Counted from the first letter of the stretch, positions 24,389-35,045 are shown. The stretch is 64,000 nt of DNA from Saccharothrix sp. NRRL B-16348 (GCF_001280085.1 NZ_LGED01000206.1:1-64000); one strand, 5' to 3'. Made by a program: numbers and translations. Notes: generated by a model not told the origin, from the sequence alone.

Positions 24389-25394
24389 ACGCGCCGACGT
24401 CCAGGTAGGCGGCGAACGTGCCCAGCCAGTGCTCGGCGTAGTAGCCGTGCCCGAACACGAGGCCCAGCCCGGTCTCCCGGTGCGCCTCGGCCGACGTGCG
24501 GGCCAGGTCGGCGTACCGGTGGTCGTCGGGCAGCGCGTCGGCGACGGCCCGCCACTGCCACGCCCGCGACAGCGCCAGCCCGATCAGGTGCGAGCCGTAC
24601 GCGTCACCCGGGTCGTCCACCGGCACGGGCTCGCGCAGCACCTTCCAGCGCGAGTCCTCCAGGTGCGGCAGGAACGCCTCGAACCACGCGGTGAACTCGT
24701 CGGCGGGCAGCACCCGCCGCACCAGGTCCGCCTCGGTCAACGCGGGCGAGAGGAAGTCCGCGGCGTCCGGCTCGAACCCGCCGTAGCCGACGTCCTCGCG
24801 GTGCCACCGCAACGCCGCCTCGACGCACGCCGAGGCCAACTCCTCGTCACCCACCGCACGTGCCGCGTCCAGCACGAGCCCGGTCGCGAACGCCGTGTTG
24901 CCGTGCGTGCCGGTCCGCACCGGCAGCCGCGCGCCGGCCACCTTGGCGAGATACCGGTCACGCAGCACCGCGCTCAACGGCCGCAGCGCCGCCGCCCACG
25001 GCGAGTCCCAGGTGCGCAGCTCCGCGTCGAGCACCAGCAGCCACGCCCACCCGTAGGGGCGCTCCCAGAACCCGCCGCCGGGTCCGTCGAAGAACGCCGC
25101 CTCGACCTCCGCGTGCTCGACGGTGATCAGCGAGTCCAGCACGCGCCGGGCCTCCGCCGCACCCTCGACCTCGGGGCGGAGGCGCAGCAGCCGGACCGCC
25201 AACCAGGTCTGATGCACGCACGAGTGCCAGTCGAACGACCCGGCGAAGATCGGGTGCAGCACGCGCAGCGGCACCAGGTCGGCCTCGGAGGAGACGACGT
25301 GCGACCAGTGCGCCGGGTAGTCCCGCCGGACGTTCTCCACCGCGGTCGACAGCAGCCTGGTCGCCGTGTTGTCATCCAATCGGGTGTCCGACAT
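24375..25394 (-). CDS. DUF2891 family protein
   Basis: A 339-residue protein of the DUF2891 family: HPIFAGSFDWHSCVHQTWLAVRLLRL near the start, and conserved Trp/His-rich stretches such as GPGGGFWERPYGWAWLLVL and HWLGTFAAYL. The fold is predicted as an alpha/alpha toroid related to glycoside hydrolases or isomerases; activity is unknown. The ATG at 25394 is seven bases after CATTAT on the minus strand, so a leaderless mRNA is likely; an earlier in-frame ATG (25403) lies inside that hexamer. It is divergent from aroG. Confidence 0.78.
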   Translation of the reverse strand: MSDTRLDDNTATRLLSTAVENVRRDYPAHWSHVVSSEADLVPLRVLHPIFAGSFDWHSCVHQTWLAVRLLRLRPEVEGAAEARRVLDSLITVEHAEVEAAFFDGPGGGFWERPYGWAWLLVLDAELRTWDSPWAAALRPLSAVLRDRYLAKVAGARLPVRTGTHGNTAFATGLVLDAARAVGDEELASACVEAALRWHREDVGYGGFEPDAADFLSPALTEADLVRRVLPADEFTAWFEAFLPHLEDSRWKVLREPVPVDDPGDAYGSHLIGLALSRAWQWRAVADALPDDHRYADLARTSAEAHRETGLGLVFGHGYYAEHWLGTFAAYLDVGAFTDR

Positions 25395-25401
25395 GGTCCA
25401 C

Positions 25402-25407
25402 ATAATG
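25402..25407 (-). promoter_or_regulatory. -10 hexamer CATTAT of leaderless DUF2891 gene
   Basis: On the minus strand CATTAT ends seven bases before the ATG at 25394, and it decides between two in-frame ATG codons. Confidence 0.5.
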
Positions 25408-25445
25408 CACAGGTGGACCCGCGTCCGTCTCTCCATGTGGACAGC

Positions 25446-25451
25446 TATCTT
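25446..25451 (+). promoter_or_regulatory. -10 hexamer TATCTT of leaderless aroG
   Basis: TATCTT ends six bases before the GTG at 25458; no ribosome site. Confidence 0.6.
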
Positions 25452-25454
25452 TAA

Positions 25455-26846
<1,392 letters not shown>

Positions 26847-26862
26847 CTCGCACGCCGACCGA

Positions 26863-26899
26863 CTGCGGCCCTCGACTCCACGCGAGTCGGGGGCCGCAG
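26863..26899. terminator. Bidirectional terminator between aroG and kinase gene
   Basis: CTGCGGCCCTCGACTC and GAGTCGGGGGCCGCAG form a 16-bp stem with one G-T wobble and a five-base loop between convergent genes. Confidence 0.7.
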
Positions 26900-26913
26900 C
26901 CGTTCCCGCAGAT

Positions 26914-28974
26914 CTACACAGCGATGATCGTGACCTTTGTGTCCTTCGGGACGCGTTCGCCGGCCCGCGGCGACTGGTTGACCACCCGTGCCCGGTCGCG
27001 GTCGTTGAACTGGACGTCGACCTTGAGGCCCGCCTCCTCGAGGATCTTCTTCGCCTCCTTGACCGACTTGCCCTCGACCTGCGGCACGGTCACCGTGTCG
27101 GCCGACAGCACGACGGTCACCCGCCGGTTGTTCGGCGGCAGGTTCGTGCCCGCCGGCGGGTCGGTGCGGATGACCCGGCCGCCGTCGACCTTGTCGGAGA
27201 ACTCCGTCGGCCCCTCGACCGGCTCGAACCCGGCCGCGCTCAGCTCGGCGAACGCCTCGTCCTTCGTCTTGCCCGTGACGCTGGGCACCGGCTTGGGCTC
27301 CGAGCCCTTGCTCAGCACGATCGTCACGGTCGAGCCGATCGGCACCGGCGTGCCGGGCGCGGGCTTCAGCGTCACCACCTTGCCCTTGGGCACGCGGTCG
27401 CTGAACGCGTCCTCGGCGGGGTTGAGCTGGGACTTCAGCCCGACCGACGTGATCTCCTGCTCGGCCGCGGCCACCTCGACGCCCGCGTTGACCTGCGGCA
27501 CCACCGGCCTGCCCGCGGACACCACGAGCCGCACCAGGTCACCCTGGTTGGCCTTCGTCCCGGCGGGCGGGTCGGTGCTGATCACCTGCCCGCTCGGCAC
27601 GGTGTCGCTGTTCTCCCGGCGCACCGTCTTCTTCAGCGACGCCTCGTCCAGCAGCGCGGTGGCGGCGGCCTCGTCCTGGCCGACGAGGTTCGGCACGGTG
27701 GCGACCCGGCCGACGACCAGCCACCAGCTCGTGATGCCGATGACGATCGCGGCCACCACGACCACGCTGAGCCACGTGATGAACTGCCGCTTGCTGCGCG
27801 CCCGCATCTCCTCGTAAAGCTGCTCGGGCGTCTTCTTCTTCGGCGGTCTCTTGGGACGGGGCCGGCCCGCCGGTGGCGTCGCCGCGGCCGGCTTGGGCTC
27901 GGCCGGCGCGAGCAGCTCGGCCCGGGGGATCGCCCTGGTGCCCTGCGGACCGGCCGCCGGCGGCACGAGGGGGTTCGGCCGGTGCACCGGCACGGTCGGG
28001 TCGGCGAACGGCGCGCCCGCGCCCACCCGCACCGGCTCCACCCGCACCGTCTGCTCGGCCGGGCTGACCGGCGCGGGCACGTGCTCGGTGGCCTCTTCCG
28101 GGAGCTGCGCCGCGGTGGGCACCGGCACGTCCACGGTGGCGATGCCGAGCGCCGCCCGCGCGGTCTCCACCTCGGACAGGAACGACTCGGCGTCCGCGGG
28201 CCGCAGGAACGGCTCCTTGCGGGTCGCCCGGCGCACCAGCTCCGCCACCTCGGCGGGCACGTCCGGCACCGGCGGCACGTCGTCGTTCACGTGCCGGTAG
28301 GCCACGGAGATGGCGTTGTCGCCCACGTACGGCGGCGTGCCGGTCAGCATCTCGTACAGCAGCACGCCCGCCGAGTACACGTCGCTGCGCGCGTCCGTGG
28401 TGCCCGTGGTGACCTGTTCGGGTGACAGGTAGGCGACTGTGCCCAGGATCATGGTGTCGCTGGTCACGCCCGCCGTGGAGACCGCCCGGACGAGGCCGAA
28501 ATCGGCGACCTTCACCGTGCCGTTGGGCCCGATGAGCACGTTCTCCGGCTTCACGTCCCGGTGCACGAGGTCGGCCCGGTGGGCGGCGGCCAGCGGCGAC
28601 AGGACCTTCTCGATGACGGTGAGCGCCAGCGGCACGTCCAGCTTGTGGCGCGCGTTGAGCAGGTCGCGCAGCGTGCCGCCCTCGACCAGCTCCATGACCA
28701 GGTAGACCCGGTCCTCGTCCACGCCCTGGTCGTGGACCTGCACCACGCCCGGGTGGTGCAGCTTCGCCGCGGCCCGCGCCTCGCGCTCGAACCGCGCCAC
28801 GAACTGCGGGTCGGCGGAGAACCGGGGATCCATGACCTTGATGGCCACGGTCCGCTCCAAGCGGGTGTCCACACCGCGGTACACGGTGGACATGCCGCCC
28901 CGCGCGACCAGGGTTCCCACCCGGTAGCGTTGTTCGAGCAGCCCGCCGATCACGTTCGTCGCCGACCTTTCCAC
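26914..28974 (-). CDS. PASTA-domain Ser/Thr protein kinase (PknL-like)
   Basis: A 686-residue membrane kinase. The kinase domain (~16-275) has Lys46 in AIKVMD, HRDVKPEN with catalytic Asp140, and DFG at 158-160; the activation loop has Thr171/Ser172/Thr174. A proline-rich linker leads to a basic patch (RPKRPPKKK) and a membrane span at ~399-421. Outside are four PASTA repeats (~425-686), which bind peptidoglycan fragments. It senses wall state and signals inside. By place it matches PknL (Rv2176), but the mycobacterial protein, as I recall, lacks PASTA repeats. The divergent HTH gene is the likely substrate, as Rv2175c is for PknL. GTG start eight bases after TACGAT. Confidence 0.93.
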   Translation of the reverse strand: MERSATNVIGGLLEQRYRVGTLVARGGMSTVYRGVDTRLERTVAIKVMDPRFSADPQFVARFEREARAAAKLHHPGVVQVHDQGVDEDRVYLVMELVEGGTLRDLLNARHKLDVPLALTVIEKVLSPLAAAHRADLVHRDVKPENVLIGPNGTVKVADFGLVRAVSTAGVTSDTMILGTVAYLSPEQVTTGTTDARSDVYSAGVLLYEMLTGTPPYVGDNAISVAYRHVNDDVPPVPDVPAEVAELVRRATRKEPFLRPADAESFLSEVETARAALGIATVDVPVPTAAQLPEEATEHVPAPVSPAEQTVRVEPVRVGAGAPFADPTVPVHRPNPLVPPAAGPQGTRAIPRAELLAPAEPKPAAATPPAGRPRPKRPPKKKTPEQLYEEMRARSKRQFITWLSVVVVAAIVIGITSWWLVVGRVATVPNLVGQDEAAATALLDEASLKKTVRRENSDTVPSGQVISTDPPAGTKANQGDLVRLVVSAGRPVVPQVNAGVEVAAAEQEITSVGLKSQLNPAEDAFSDRVPKGKVVTLKPAPGTPVPIGSTVTIVLSKGSEPKPVPSVTGKTKDEAFAELSAAGFEPVEGPTEFSDKVDGGRVIRTDPPAGTNLPPNNRRVTVVLSADTVTVPQVEGKSVKEAKKILEEAGLKVDVQFNDRDRARVVNQSPRAGERVPKDTKVTIIAV

Positions 28975-28982
28975 AGCCGTGG

Positions 28983-28988
28983 ATCGTA
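28983..28988 (-). promoter_or_regulatory. -10 hexamer TACGAT of kinase gene
   Basis: On the minus strand TACGAT ends eight bases before the GTG at 28974; no ribosome site. Confidence 0.5.
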
Positions 28989-29025
28989 CGGTGGGTGGTG
29001 CCGACCGATCGCTGTGCGCTGGAGC

Positions 29026-29047
29026 ATCCCACGCGTGCTTGTGGGAT
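29026..29047. promoter_or_regulatory. Inverted repeat in kinase / HTH divergent promoter region
   Basis: ATCCCAC and GTGGGAT, 8 bases apart, lie midway between the two divergent genes. It may be an operator, perhaps for the HTH protein itself; this is a guess from place. Confidence 0.3.
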
Positions 29048-29150
29048 CCGCGTCAAAGTGACGTGAAACAGGGGGTAGCGACAAGCCGACCCCCGGGTGT
29101 ACGGCCACCACCCGGTTGGCGCAGGGCGTCGTTCACGTCGTTGTGGCATC

Positions 29151-29525
29151 GTGACGCAGGTGAGTGCGATTCCTGCCGCTGCGGATGTGCTGGCTCCCGA
29201 CCTGGAGGTCCTGCCCCTCCCCGAGGTCGCCGAGCGTCTTGACCTGCCGATCAACCGAGTCCACCAGTTGCTGCGCGACGGTCAACTGATCGCCGAGCGC
29301 CGCAACGGCGTCCTCGTCGTCCCCGAGCAGTTCCTTGCCGCGGGAGGCGTGGTGAAGGGCCTGCCCGGCACCATCACGGTGCTGCGCGATTCCGGCTTCT
29401 CGACCGAGGAGATCCTCCGGTGGCTGTTCACCGAGGACGAGACCCTGCCCGGCACGCCCATCGAGGCGTTGCGCGGCGACCGCGGCCGTGAGGTGAAGCG
29501 GCGGGCACAGGCCTTGGGTTTCTGA
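29151..29525 (+). CDS. Rv2175c-like winged/HTH DNA-binding protein
   Basis: A ~124-residue protein with an excisionase-like helix-turn-helix (LPEVAERLDLPINRVHQLLRDGQLIAERRNG, ~20-50) and a C-terminal part PGTITVLRDSGFSTEEILRWLF. It closely resembles Rv2175c of M. tuberculosis, a DNA-binding protein phosphorylated by PknL, and like it lies divergent from the kinase. A Thr-rich start, which holds the phospho-site in Rv2175c, is short here. Start uncertain: GTG 29151 or 29160; no clear ribosome site. A hairpin terminator follows. Confidence 0.82.
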   Translation: MTQVSAIPAAADVLAPDLEVLPLPEVAERLDLPINRVHQLLRDGQLIAERRNGVLVVPEQFLAAGGVVKGLPGTITVLRDSGFSTEEILRWLFTEDETLPGTPIEALRGDRGREVKRRAQALGF

Positions 29526-29558
29526 CCAGCACCACCGCGCCACCCCAGACGACCGACC

Positions 29559-29589
29559 ACGTCCGGGCGGCTGCCAGCCGCCCGGACGT
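29559..29589. terminator. Bidirectional terminator between HTH gene and crtB
   Basis: ACGTCCGGGCGGCT and AGCCGCCCGGACGT form a perfect 14-bp stem with a 3-base loop between convergent genes. Confidence 0.75.
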
Positions 29590-29623
29590 CGTGCTCCACC
29601 GCACGTCGGCGAGCCGCTCCGGC

Positions 29624-30511
29624 CTAGCGCCCGGTGACCCTCGCCACCAGCGCCCGCGCGAACCCGGGCACGGCCACCGCGAGCCGCCGCCGGTTCGGCA
29701 CTACCACCCGCCGGTCCAGCACCTGGTAGTCGGCCGCCGCGATCTCGTCCAGGATCTCCCGGTACAGCGTCAACGCGGTCCGCACGCACGGCCGCGACAC
29801 GGGCCGCAGCAGCGGCACACCCGCGTCGGCCTCCCGGTACTCGGCCAACGTGCGCGCGACCAGGTGCCCCATCACCCTCCGCACCCGCTGGTCGGCCTTC
29901 CCGGTCCGCCGGCACCACACCAGCAGCTCCCGGTCCACGCCGTACGCCGCCAGCACGTCCTGCGGCAGGTACACGCGGCCCCGGTCGAGGTCTTCGCCGA
30001 CGTCGCGCAGGAAGTTCGTGAGCTGGAACGCCCGCCCGAGCGCGGCGGCGGACGGCTCGGCCTCCGCGCGCGGCACCACCGTCCCGAACACCGGCAGCAG
30101 CTGCAGCCCGATGACCGCCGCCGAGCCGTGCATGTACCGCTCCAGCGCCGGGAAGTCCGGGTAGGACGTGACGGTGAGGTCCATCCGCATGGACGCCATG
30201 AAGTCGGTGAACAACGCCGGGTCGATCGAGTAGCGGCGCACGGTGTCCACCAGCGCGACGAGCACCGGGTGGCCCGTCGGACGTCCCGCCAGCTCGTCGA
30301 CGAGCTGCGCTTCCAGCAGCTTCAGGTCACCGGCCGGGTCGGTCGAGTCGCCGCTGTCCACGATCTCGTCGGCCCAACGCGCGAAGCCGTACAGGGCGTG
30401 CACGGCGGGCCGCTGCGCGGGCGTGAGCAGGCGGGTGGCGAGGAAGAACGTGCGGCCGTGCCGGGCGTTCAGCTCGCGGCAGCGGGCGTACGCCGCGGCC
30501 AGGTCGGTCAC
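29624..30511 (-). CDS. crtB: Phytoene synthase
   Basis: A 295-residue squalene/phytoene synthase family enzyme. ARWADEIVD carries the first Asp-rich motif and [18 protein letters not shown] the second; both bind Mg-diphosphate. It condenses two geranylgeranyl diphosphates to phytoene. Together with crtI and the prenyl synthase on the same strand it makes the lycopene-forming core. The start is placed at GTG 30511 ([19 protein letters not shown]), as in homologues; the 165 bases between crtI and here could encode an extension to 30655, but that stretch looks non-coding. A weak GGCAGG lies upstream. Confidence 0.88.
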   Translation of the reverse strand: MTDLAAAYARCRELNARHGRTFFLATRLLTPAQRPAVHALYGFARWADEIVDSGDSTDPAGDLKLLEAQLVDELAGRPTGHPVLVALVDTVRRYSIDPALFTDFMASMRMDLTVTSYPDFPALERYMHGSAAVIGLQLLPVFGTVVPRAEAEPSAAALGRAFQLTNFLRDVGEDLDRGRVYLPQDVLAAYGVDRELLVWCRRTGKADQRVRRVMGHLVARTLAEYREADAGVPLLRPVSRPCVRTALTLYREILDEIAAADYQVLDRRVVVPNRRRLAVAVPGFARALVARVTGR

Positions 30512-30677
30512 GCGTGCCTGCCGCGCGGCCGGTCCGCCACCCGGGCAGCCGACGACCGCACCGGCTCGACAGGTGCGGCGCTCGATCGGGGGAAGGACGT
30601 GGTCACGGCCATCGCGAACATCGTCGCACAACGCCACACGTGACGGGCTCGTCACCCGAGCGAGTGAGCGTGTGGGG
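30512..30677 (-). other. Intergenic stretch between crtI and crtB
   Basis: About 165 bases with an open frame but no recognisable protein similarity. It may hold a separate promoter for crtB or an N-terminal extension. I see no hairpin or binding motif I would defend. Confidence 0.4.
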
Positions 30678-32171
30678 TCAGCGCCGGGTGTGCGCCCGCC
30701 GTGCCTGCGCGGGTCGCCGCGACCTCGCGCCCGCCGACCCCGTGATCCGCTGGGCGGCCAGCCTGCCCGAGATCAGCACCGGCGGCACGCCGACGCCCGG
30801 CGTGGTGCCGCAGCCCGCCAGCACGGCGTTGTCCAGCACCAGGTTGCGCGGCCGGAACGGCCCGGTCTGGGCGAACGTGTGCGCGGCCGAGAACGGGGTG
30901 CCCGCGGCCAGGCCCATCGCGGCCCAGTCCGCCGGCGTGACCAGGCGCTCGACCTCGATCGCGTCGCCGAACCCGGTGAGCCCGCGCGCCTCCAGCACGC
31001 CGACCAGCTCGTCGCGGTAGGCCGGGCCGACGCGCTCCCAGTCGATCGGGCCGGCGCGCAGGTTCGGCGCGGGCGCCAGCACGAACATCCCCTGCCCGGG
31101 CGGGGCCGTGACCAGCAGCGACGGGTCGCTCATCAACGTGCCCCGGCGGGTCAGCTCGTCGAACGTCCGGTCCCACTCCCGGCCGAAGAACAACGTGTGG
31201 TGCGCCAGCTCCGGCCACGTCCGGTCCACGCCCGCGTGCAGCACGACCGCCGACGGCGACCACGTGATCGGCAGGGGACGGCGCGGCCGGTGGCCGAGCA
31301 GGCGGTACGACATCGGCAGGTCCGGGGTGAGCACCACCGCGTCGCACGGGATGCGCTCGCCGTGCGTGGTGCGCACCGCGGTGACCCGGCCGCCGATGCG
31401 CTCCAGCCACGCCACCGGCGTCTGGAACCGCAGGTCGGCGCCCGCGTCCCGGGCCGCCGCCGCCAACGCGTCCGGCAGCGCCCGCATCCCGCCCTCGGGG
31501 TGGTGCACGCCCGCGATGGTGTCCATGTACGCGATGACGGCGTACGCGGCGAGGGCCTTGCGCGGCGGCACGCCCGCGTACAGCGACTGGAACGAGAACA
31601 CCCGCTGCAACCGCTCGTCGCGCACGAACCGCGCCACCGACGGCCCGAGCCGGGAGAACCCGCGCAACGCGGCCAGCTTCGCCAGCGCGGGCGTGACCAG
31701 CGACAACGGCGAGTCGAAGTTCGACCCGATGAACTGCTCGCGCTCCACCCGGTACAGCTCGGTCAGCCAGCGGCGCAGCGCCCGGTACCCGGCGGCCTCG
31801 CGCGGACCGGCGAACCGGCGCACCTCGGCTTCCATCGCCTCGCCGTCGGAGTGCACGTCCAGCGTGCTGCCGTCGGCGAAGCGGGCCCGGTAGGCGGGGT
31901 GCACGGGCCGCAGGTCCAGCCGGTCGGCCAGCGAGTCGCCGACCGCGTTCAGCGCCTCGTCCACCAGCTCCGGCATGGTCAGCACGGTCGGCCCGGTGTC
32001 GAAGCGGTAGCCGCCCAGGTCCAGCCGGCCGGCCCGGCCGCCGGGCACGGCGTCGCGCTCGACCACGGTGACCCGGCGGCCCGCGCCGAGCAGGTGCAGC
32101 GCGGCGGACAGGCCCGCCAGCCCCGCGCCGACCACGACGACGTGGTCCGTCCGGCCGGTGACCGCGCGCAT
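30678..32171 (-). CDS. crtI: Phytoene desaturase (CrtI)
   Basis: A 497-residue FAD-dependent desaturase. The N-terminal dinucleotide fold is [20 protein letters not shown] (residues ~11-30), [21 protein letters not shown] follows, and the C-terminal carotenoid-desaturase signature is [22 protein letters not shown]. It dehydrogenates phytoene stepwise to lycopene or an intermediate. The ATG at 32171 is two bases past the prenyl synthase stop, so translation is coupled. Spheroidene-type or squalene-type desaturases look similar, but the pairing with crtB favours phytoene. Confidence 0.88.
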   Translation of the reverse strand: MRAVTGRTDHVVVVGAGLAGLSAALHLLGAGRRVTVVERDAVPGGRAGRLDLGGYRFDTGPTVLTMPELVDEALNAVGDSLADRLDLRPVHPAYRARFADGSTLDVHSDGEAMEAEVRRFAGPREAAGYRALRRWLTELYRVEREQFIGSNFDSPLSLVTPALAKLAALRGFSRLGPSVARFVRDERLQRVFSFQSLYAGVPPRKALAAYAVIAYMDTIAGVHHPEGGMRALPDALAAAARDAGADLRFQTPVAWLERIGGRVTAVRTTHGERIPCDAVVLTPDLPMSYRLLGHRPRRPLPITWSPSAVVLHAGVDRTWPELAHHTLFFGREWDRTFDELTRRGTLMSDPSLLVTAPPGQGMFVLAPAPNLRAGPIDWERVGPAYRDELVGVLEARGLTGFGDAIEVERLVTPADWAAMGLAAGTPFSAAHTFAQTGPFRPRNLVLDNAVLAGCGTTPGVGVPPVLISGRLAAQRITGSAGARSRRPAQARRAHTRR

Positions 32172-32173
32172 CG

Positions 32174-33241
32174 TCAGGAGGTCCGCTTCGTGGCGCTGAT
32201 CGCCAGCTCCGCCAGCCGCTCACCGGCCGGCTCGGCGATCGGGGACCGGTCCAGCGCCCGCAGCGCGGACTCGGTCAGCTCGGCGATCCGCTCCTCGACC
32301 GCGTCCACCGCGCCGACCTCGCGCAGCCGCGCGCGCACCTCGTCCACCAGGGCCACGTCCAGGTCGGGCTTGCCCAGCGCCTCGTGCAGCACGTCCGCGC
32401 CGAACTCCATGCCCAGCGCGACCAGCAGCGTCCGCTTGCCCTCGCGCAGGTCGTCGCCCGCGGGTTTGCCGGTCACCGCCGGGTCGCCGAACACGCCGAG
32501 CAGGTCGTCGCGCAGCTGGAACGCCACGCCGATGTCCGTGCCGAACGAGCGCAGGCCGTCCACCAGTTCGGGTGAGGCGCCGCCGATCGCCGCGCCCATG
32601 TGCAGCGGCCGTTCCACGGTGTACGCGGCGGTCTTGAGCCGGTCGATGCGCAGCGCCGCGTCCGGCGAGGCGTCGCCGCGTGCCTGCGTGAGCACGTCGA
32701 GGTACTGGCCGGCCAGCATCTCGGTGCGCATGTCCCGCCACGGCAGGCTCAGCCGCTGGAGGGCGTCGGTGGGCAGGCCGGCGGCGAACAGCATGTCGTC
32801 CGCCCAGGCCAGCGCCACGTCCCCGATCAGCACGGACGCGGCCAGCCCGAACCGCTCGGGCTCGCCGAGCCAACCCTCGGCGCGGTGCTTGCGGGCGAAC
32901 CGGACGTGCACGGTCGGCATGCCGCGGCGGGTCTCGGAGGCGTCCATCAGGTCGTCGTGCACCAGCGCGCACGCCTGGATCAGCTCCAGCGAGCTGACCG
33001 CGGTGAGCACGGCGTCGGCCAGCTCGCCGTCCGGGTCGCCGCCCGCCGCGCGCCAGCCCCACCAGGCGAACGTGGGCCGGATCCGCTTGCCGCCGCCGAG
33101 GACGAAGTCGGCCAGCGCGTCCACGGCGCCGGTGAAGTTCTCCTCCATGCGCTCACCCAGTGCCCGGCGGTCGGCGAGATACGCTGCCAACGCTTCGTCG
33201 ACGTGCTTGGGCAGTTCGAGGTCCAACGGGTGGGGCGGCAC
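32174..33241 (-). CDS. Geranylgeranyl/polyprenyl diphosphate synthase (IdsA/CrtE-like)
   Basis: A 355-residue isoprenyl diphosphate synthase: GGGKRIRPTFAWWG, the first Asp-rich motif LVHDDLMDAS and the second LRDDLLGVFGD. The residues before the first motif (bulky Leu, Ile) fit a C20-type product, and the coupled crtI and crtB genes support geranylgeranyl diphosphate. By place it matches idsA2 (Rv2173, recall). GTG start at 33241, with a -10-like GACCAT six bases upstream on the minus strand; divergent from metF. Chain length is not certain. Confidence 0.87.
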   Translation of the reverse strand: MPPHPLDLELPKHVDEALAAYLADRRALGERMEENFTGAVDALADFVLGGGKRIRPTFAWWGWRAAGGDPDGELADAVLTAVSSLELIQACALVHDDLMDASETRRGMPTVHVRFARKHRAEGWLGEPERFGLAASVLIGDVALAWADDMLFAAGLPTDALQRLSLPWRDMRTEMLAGQYLDVLTQARGDASPDAALRIDRLKTAAYTVERPLHMGAAIGGASPELVDGLRSFGTDIGVAFQLRDDLLGVFGDPAVTGKPAGDDLREGKRTLLVALGMEFGADVLHEALGKPDLDVALVDEVRARLREVGAVDAVEERIAELTESALRALDRSPIAEPAGERLAELAISATKRTS

Positions 33242-33333
33242 CCGTCTATGGTCACCTCTGCGGCTTCGGGGTGCCCAACCGGGGGGCTCGTCCCATCCAG
33301 TGACAGCCTGCTTCCACGCCTCGGACGTACCTC

Positions 33334-33339
33334 TAGGCT
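33334..33339 (+). promoter_or_regulatory. -10 hexamer TAGGCT of leaderless metF
   Basis: TAGGCT ends seven bases before the ATG at 33347; no ribosome site. Confidence 0.6.
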
Positions 33340-33346
33340 GTGCGGC

Positions 33347-34234
33347 ATGACGTCGGTGGTGGAACGCCTGCACGGGGAGTCGCCCGTGTTCTCCGTCGAG
33401 TTCTTCCCCCCGCGCGACGAGGCCGAGGAGACCATCCTCTGGCGCGCGATCCGCGAGCTGGAGGCGTTCGACCCGGCGTTCGTGTCCATCACCTACGGCG
33501 CGGGCGGCTCGCAGCGGGACCGCACGATCCGCACCACCGGCCGGGTGGCGCAGGAGACGACCCTGCTGCCGATGGCGCACCTCACGTTGGTGGACCACTC
33601 GGTGGCCGAGCTGCGCAACGTGATCGGCTGGTACGCGGCCGTCGGCGTGCGCAACATCCTCGCCGTGCGCGGCGACCCTCCCGGCGACCCGAACGGCGAG
33701 TGGGTGGCGCACCCGGAGGGCCTGACCTACGCCGAGGAGCTGGTCCGGCTGTGCCGTGAGCTGGGCGACTTCTGCGTGGGCGTGGCGGCGTCGCCGTACG
33801 GCCACCCGCGGTCGACGGACCTGGACTCCGACACCGAGTACCTGGTGCGCAAGCTGCGCGCCGGCGCCGACTTCGCGATCGCGCAGCTGTTCTTCGAGCC
33901 GGAGGACTTCCTGCGCCTGCGCGACCGGGTGGCCGCCCGTGGCTGCGACACCGTGCTGATCCCCGGCATCATGCCGTTGACGACGCCGCGGACGCTGGCC
34001 AAGACGGTGGAGCTGTCGGGCGCGTCCGTGCCGGACTGGATGGCACGCCGCCTCGACCCGCACGCCGACGACCCGGCGGGCTTCCGCGCGGCGGGCATCG
34101 ACCTGGTGACCGAGATGGGGGAGCGGCTGCTCGCCGAGGGTGTGCCGTGCCTGCACTTCTACACGTTCAACCGGTCGAAGGCGACGCGCGAAATCGTCGG
34201 CCGCCTGGGCCTCGTCCCGGCCCGCGCTGCATAG
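33347..34234 (+). CDS. metF: Methylenetetrahydrofolate reductase
   Basis: A 295-residue single-domain MTHFR TIM barrel. The start FSVEFFPPRDEAEE is the FAD/substrate site, FVSITYGAGGSQRDRT is the family hallmark, and NILAVRGDPPGD and PLTTPRTLAK follow. It reduces 5,10-methylene-THF to 5-methyl-THF for methionine synthesis. It lies where M. tuberculosis has Rv2172c, a divergent MTHFR-like protein (recall); this one has the classical motifs. It is read apart from the prenyl synthase gene. Its stop codon touches the palindromic element, copy 2. Confidence 0.92.
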   Translation: MTSVVERLHGESPVFSVEFFPPRDEAEETILWRAIRELEAFDPAFVSITYGAGGSQRDRTIRTTGRVAQETTLLPMAHLTLVDHSVAELRNVIGWYAAVGVRNILAVRGDPPGDPNGEWVAHPEGLTYAEELVRLCRELGDFCVGVAASPYGHPRSTDLDSDTEYLVRKLRAGADFAIAQLFFEPEDFLRLRDRVAARGCDTVLIPGIMPLTTPRTLAKTVELSGASVPDWMARRLDPHADDPAGFRAAGIDLVTEMGERLLAEGVPCLHFYTFNRSKATREIVGRLGLVPARAA

Positions 34235-34363
34235 AATTGCCCCTGCTCCGCAGATGGCGGGCGAGGTCGCCTGGAAGTCGACCGCTCGCGCCCTGATTTT
34301 CCGACGATCGAAAAGCGTGATCGCCGGAAAATGAGGACGCGAACGATCGACGCGACCTCGCGG
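34234..34363 (+). repeat. Dispersed ~130-bp palindromic element, copy 2
   Basis: Begins at the metF stop codon. Its arms read GATTTTCCGACGATC and GATCGCCGGAAAATGAG around GAAAAGC: compared with copy 1, CG on the left is TT and CG on the right is AA, so pairing is kept. It lies between the 3' ends of convergent metF and lppM. Confidence 0.9.
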
Positions 34364-34388
34364 GTGGCGTGACCGCGAAGACCGTGCC

Positions 34389-35039
34389 TCAGGTGACTTG
34401 GTGCCGGCGGTGGGCGACTAGGGCCAGGATCAGCACGATCAGTGCGGCGCCGCCGGTCAGGCCGGCGACCAGCAACGTCCAGCCCATGTACGACACCGAG
34501 TTCGCGCCCGCGTAGCGCACCGTCGCGTTCAACATCGAGGCCTGGCCGGGCTTCGGGGACCACGCGATGGTCGCGTTGTCCTCCTCTCGCCCGTTCGTGT
34601 CCACGATTTCACCCGGAAAGCTGATCTTCACCTGGATGTCGGCGCGTTCCGGCGGCACCTGCGTCAGGTCGACCGACCCCGACAACGTCACCAGGTCGCC
34701 GGACCGCCGGAACGTCAGCTGGTACCGGCTGGACGACGCGCTGGTCGCCAGCGACAGCGCGTGCACCTCGTCGAACGACAACCCGTTGAACGACAGCTGC
34801 GTGCCGACGTAGTCGTCCACCAGGTACGGCTTGGTGGTGACCCTGCTGGCCAGCTCGTTCGGCACCTTCAACTGCGGGCCGGGGTCGTTTTCCTTGGTCG
34901 GCGGCGTGGCGGCGGTGATCTCGCCGGACACGCGGTCGTCGGTGGACAACGCCATCGCGGCGTGCAGCCGGACGCACCCCGTCAGCGCGAACAGCGCGAA
35001 GAGGAAGACCGGCAGGAGGAGCGCGGAGGCCCTGGGCAC
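34389..35039 (-). CDS. lppM: LppM family lipoprotein
   Basis: A 216-residue envelope lipoprotein. The signal segment ends in a lipobox FALTGC (Cys ~22), so the mature protein is lipidated and exposed outside. The body (CVRLHAAMALSTDDRVSGEI ...) is the LppM domain, with a C-terminal membrane span MGWTLLVAGLTGGAALIVLILAL before a short basic tail. LppM (Rv2171) in M. tuberculosis influences phagocytosis and surface mannolipids; here an envelope role is assumed. GTG start, six bases after CAGGAT on the minus strand. Confidence 0.88.
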   Translation of the reverse strand: MPRASALLLPVFLFALFALTGCVRLHAAMALSTDDRVSGEITAATPPTKENDPGPQLKVPNELASRVTTKPYLVDDYVGTQLSFNGLSFDEVHALSLATSASSSRYQLTFRRSGDLVTLSGSVDLTQVPPERADIQVKISFPGEIVDTNGREEDNATIAWSPKPGQASMLNATVRYAGANSVSYMGWTLLVAGLTGGAALIVLILALVAHRRHQVT

Positions 35040-35045
35040 CCGGTC

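Noticed and set aside
25396..25442. GTGGAC/GTCCAC copies between DUF2891 and aroG as an operator
   Set aside because: The same hexamer occurs again within the aroG coding start, so chance in GC-rich DNA is likely; spacing is not regular.
30512..30655. N-terminal extension of CrtB
   Set aside because: Homologues begin at or near the residues encoded from 30511, and the extra stretch shows no family similarity; not fully excluded.
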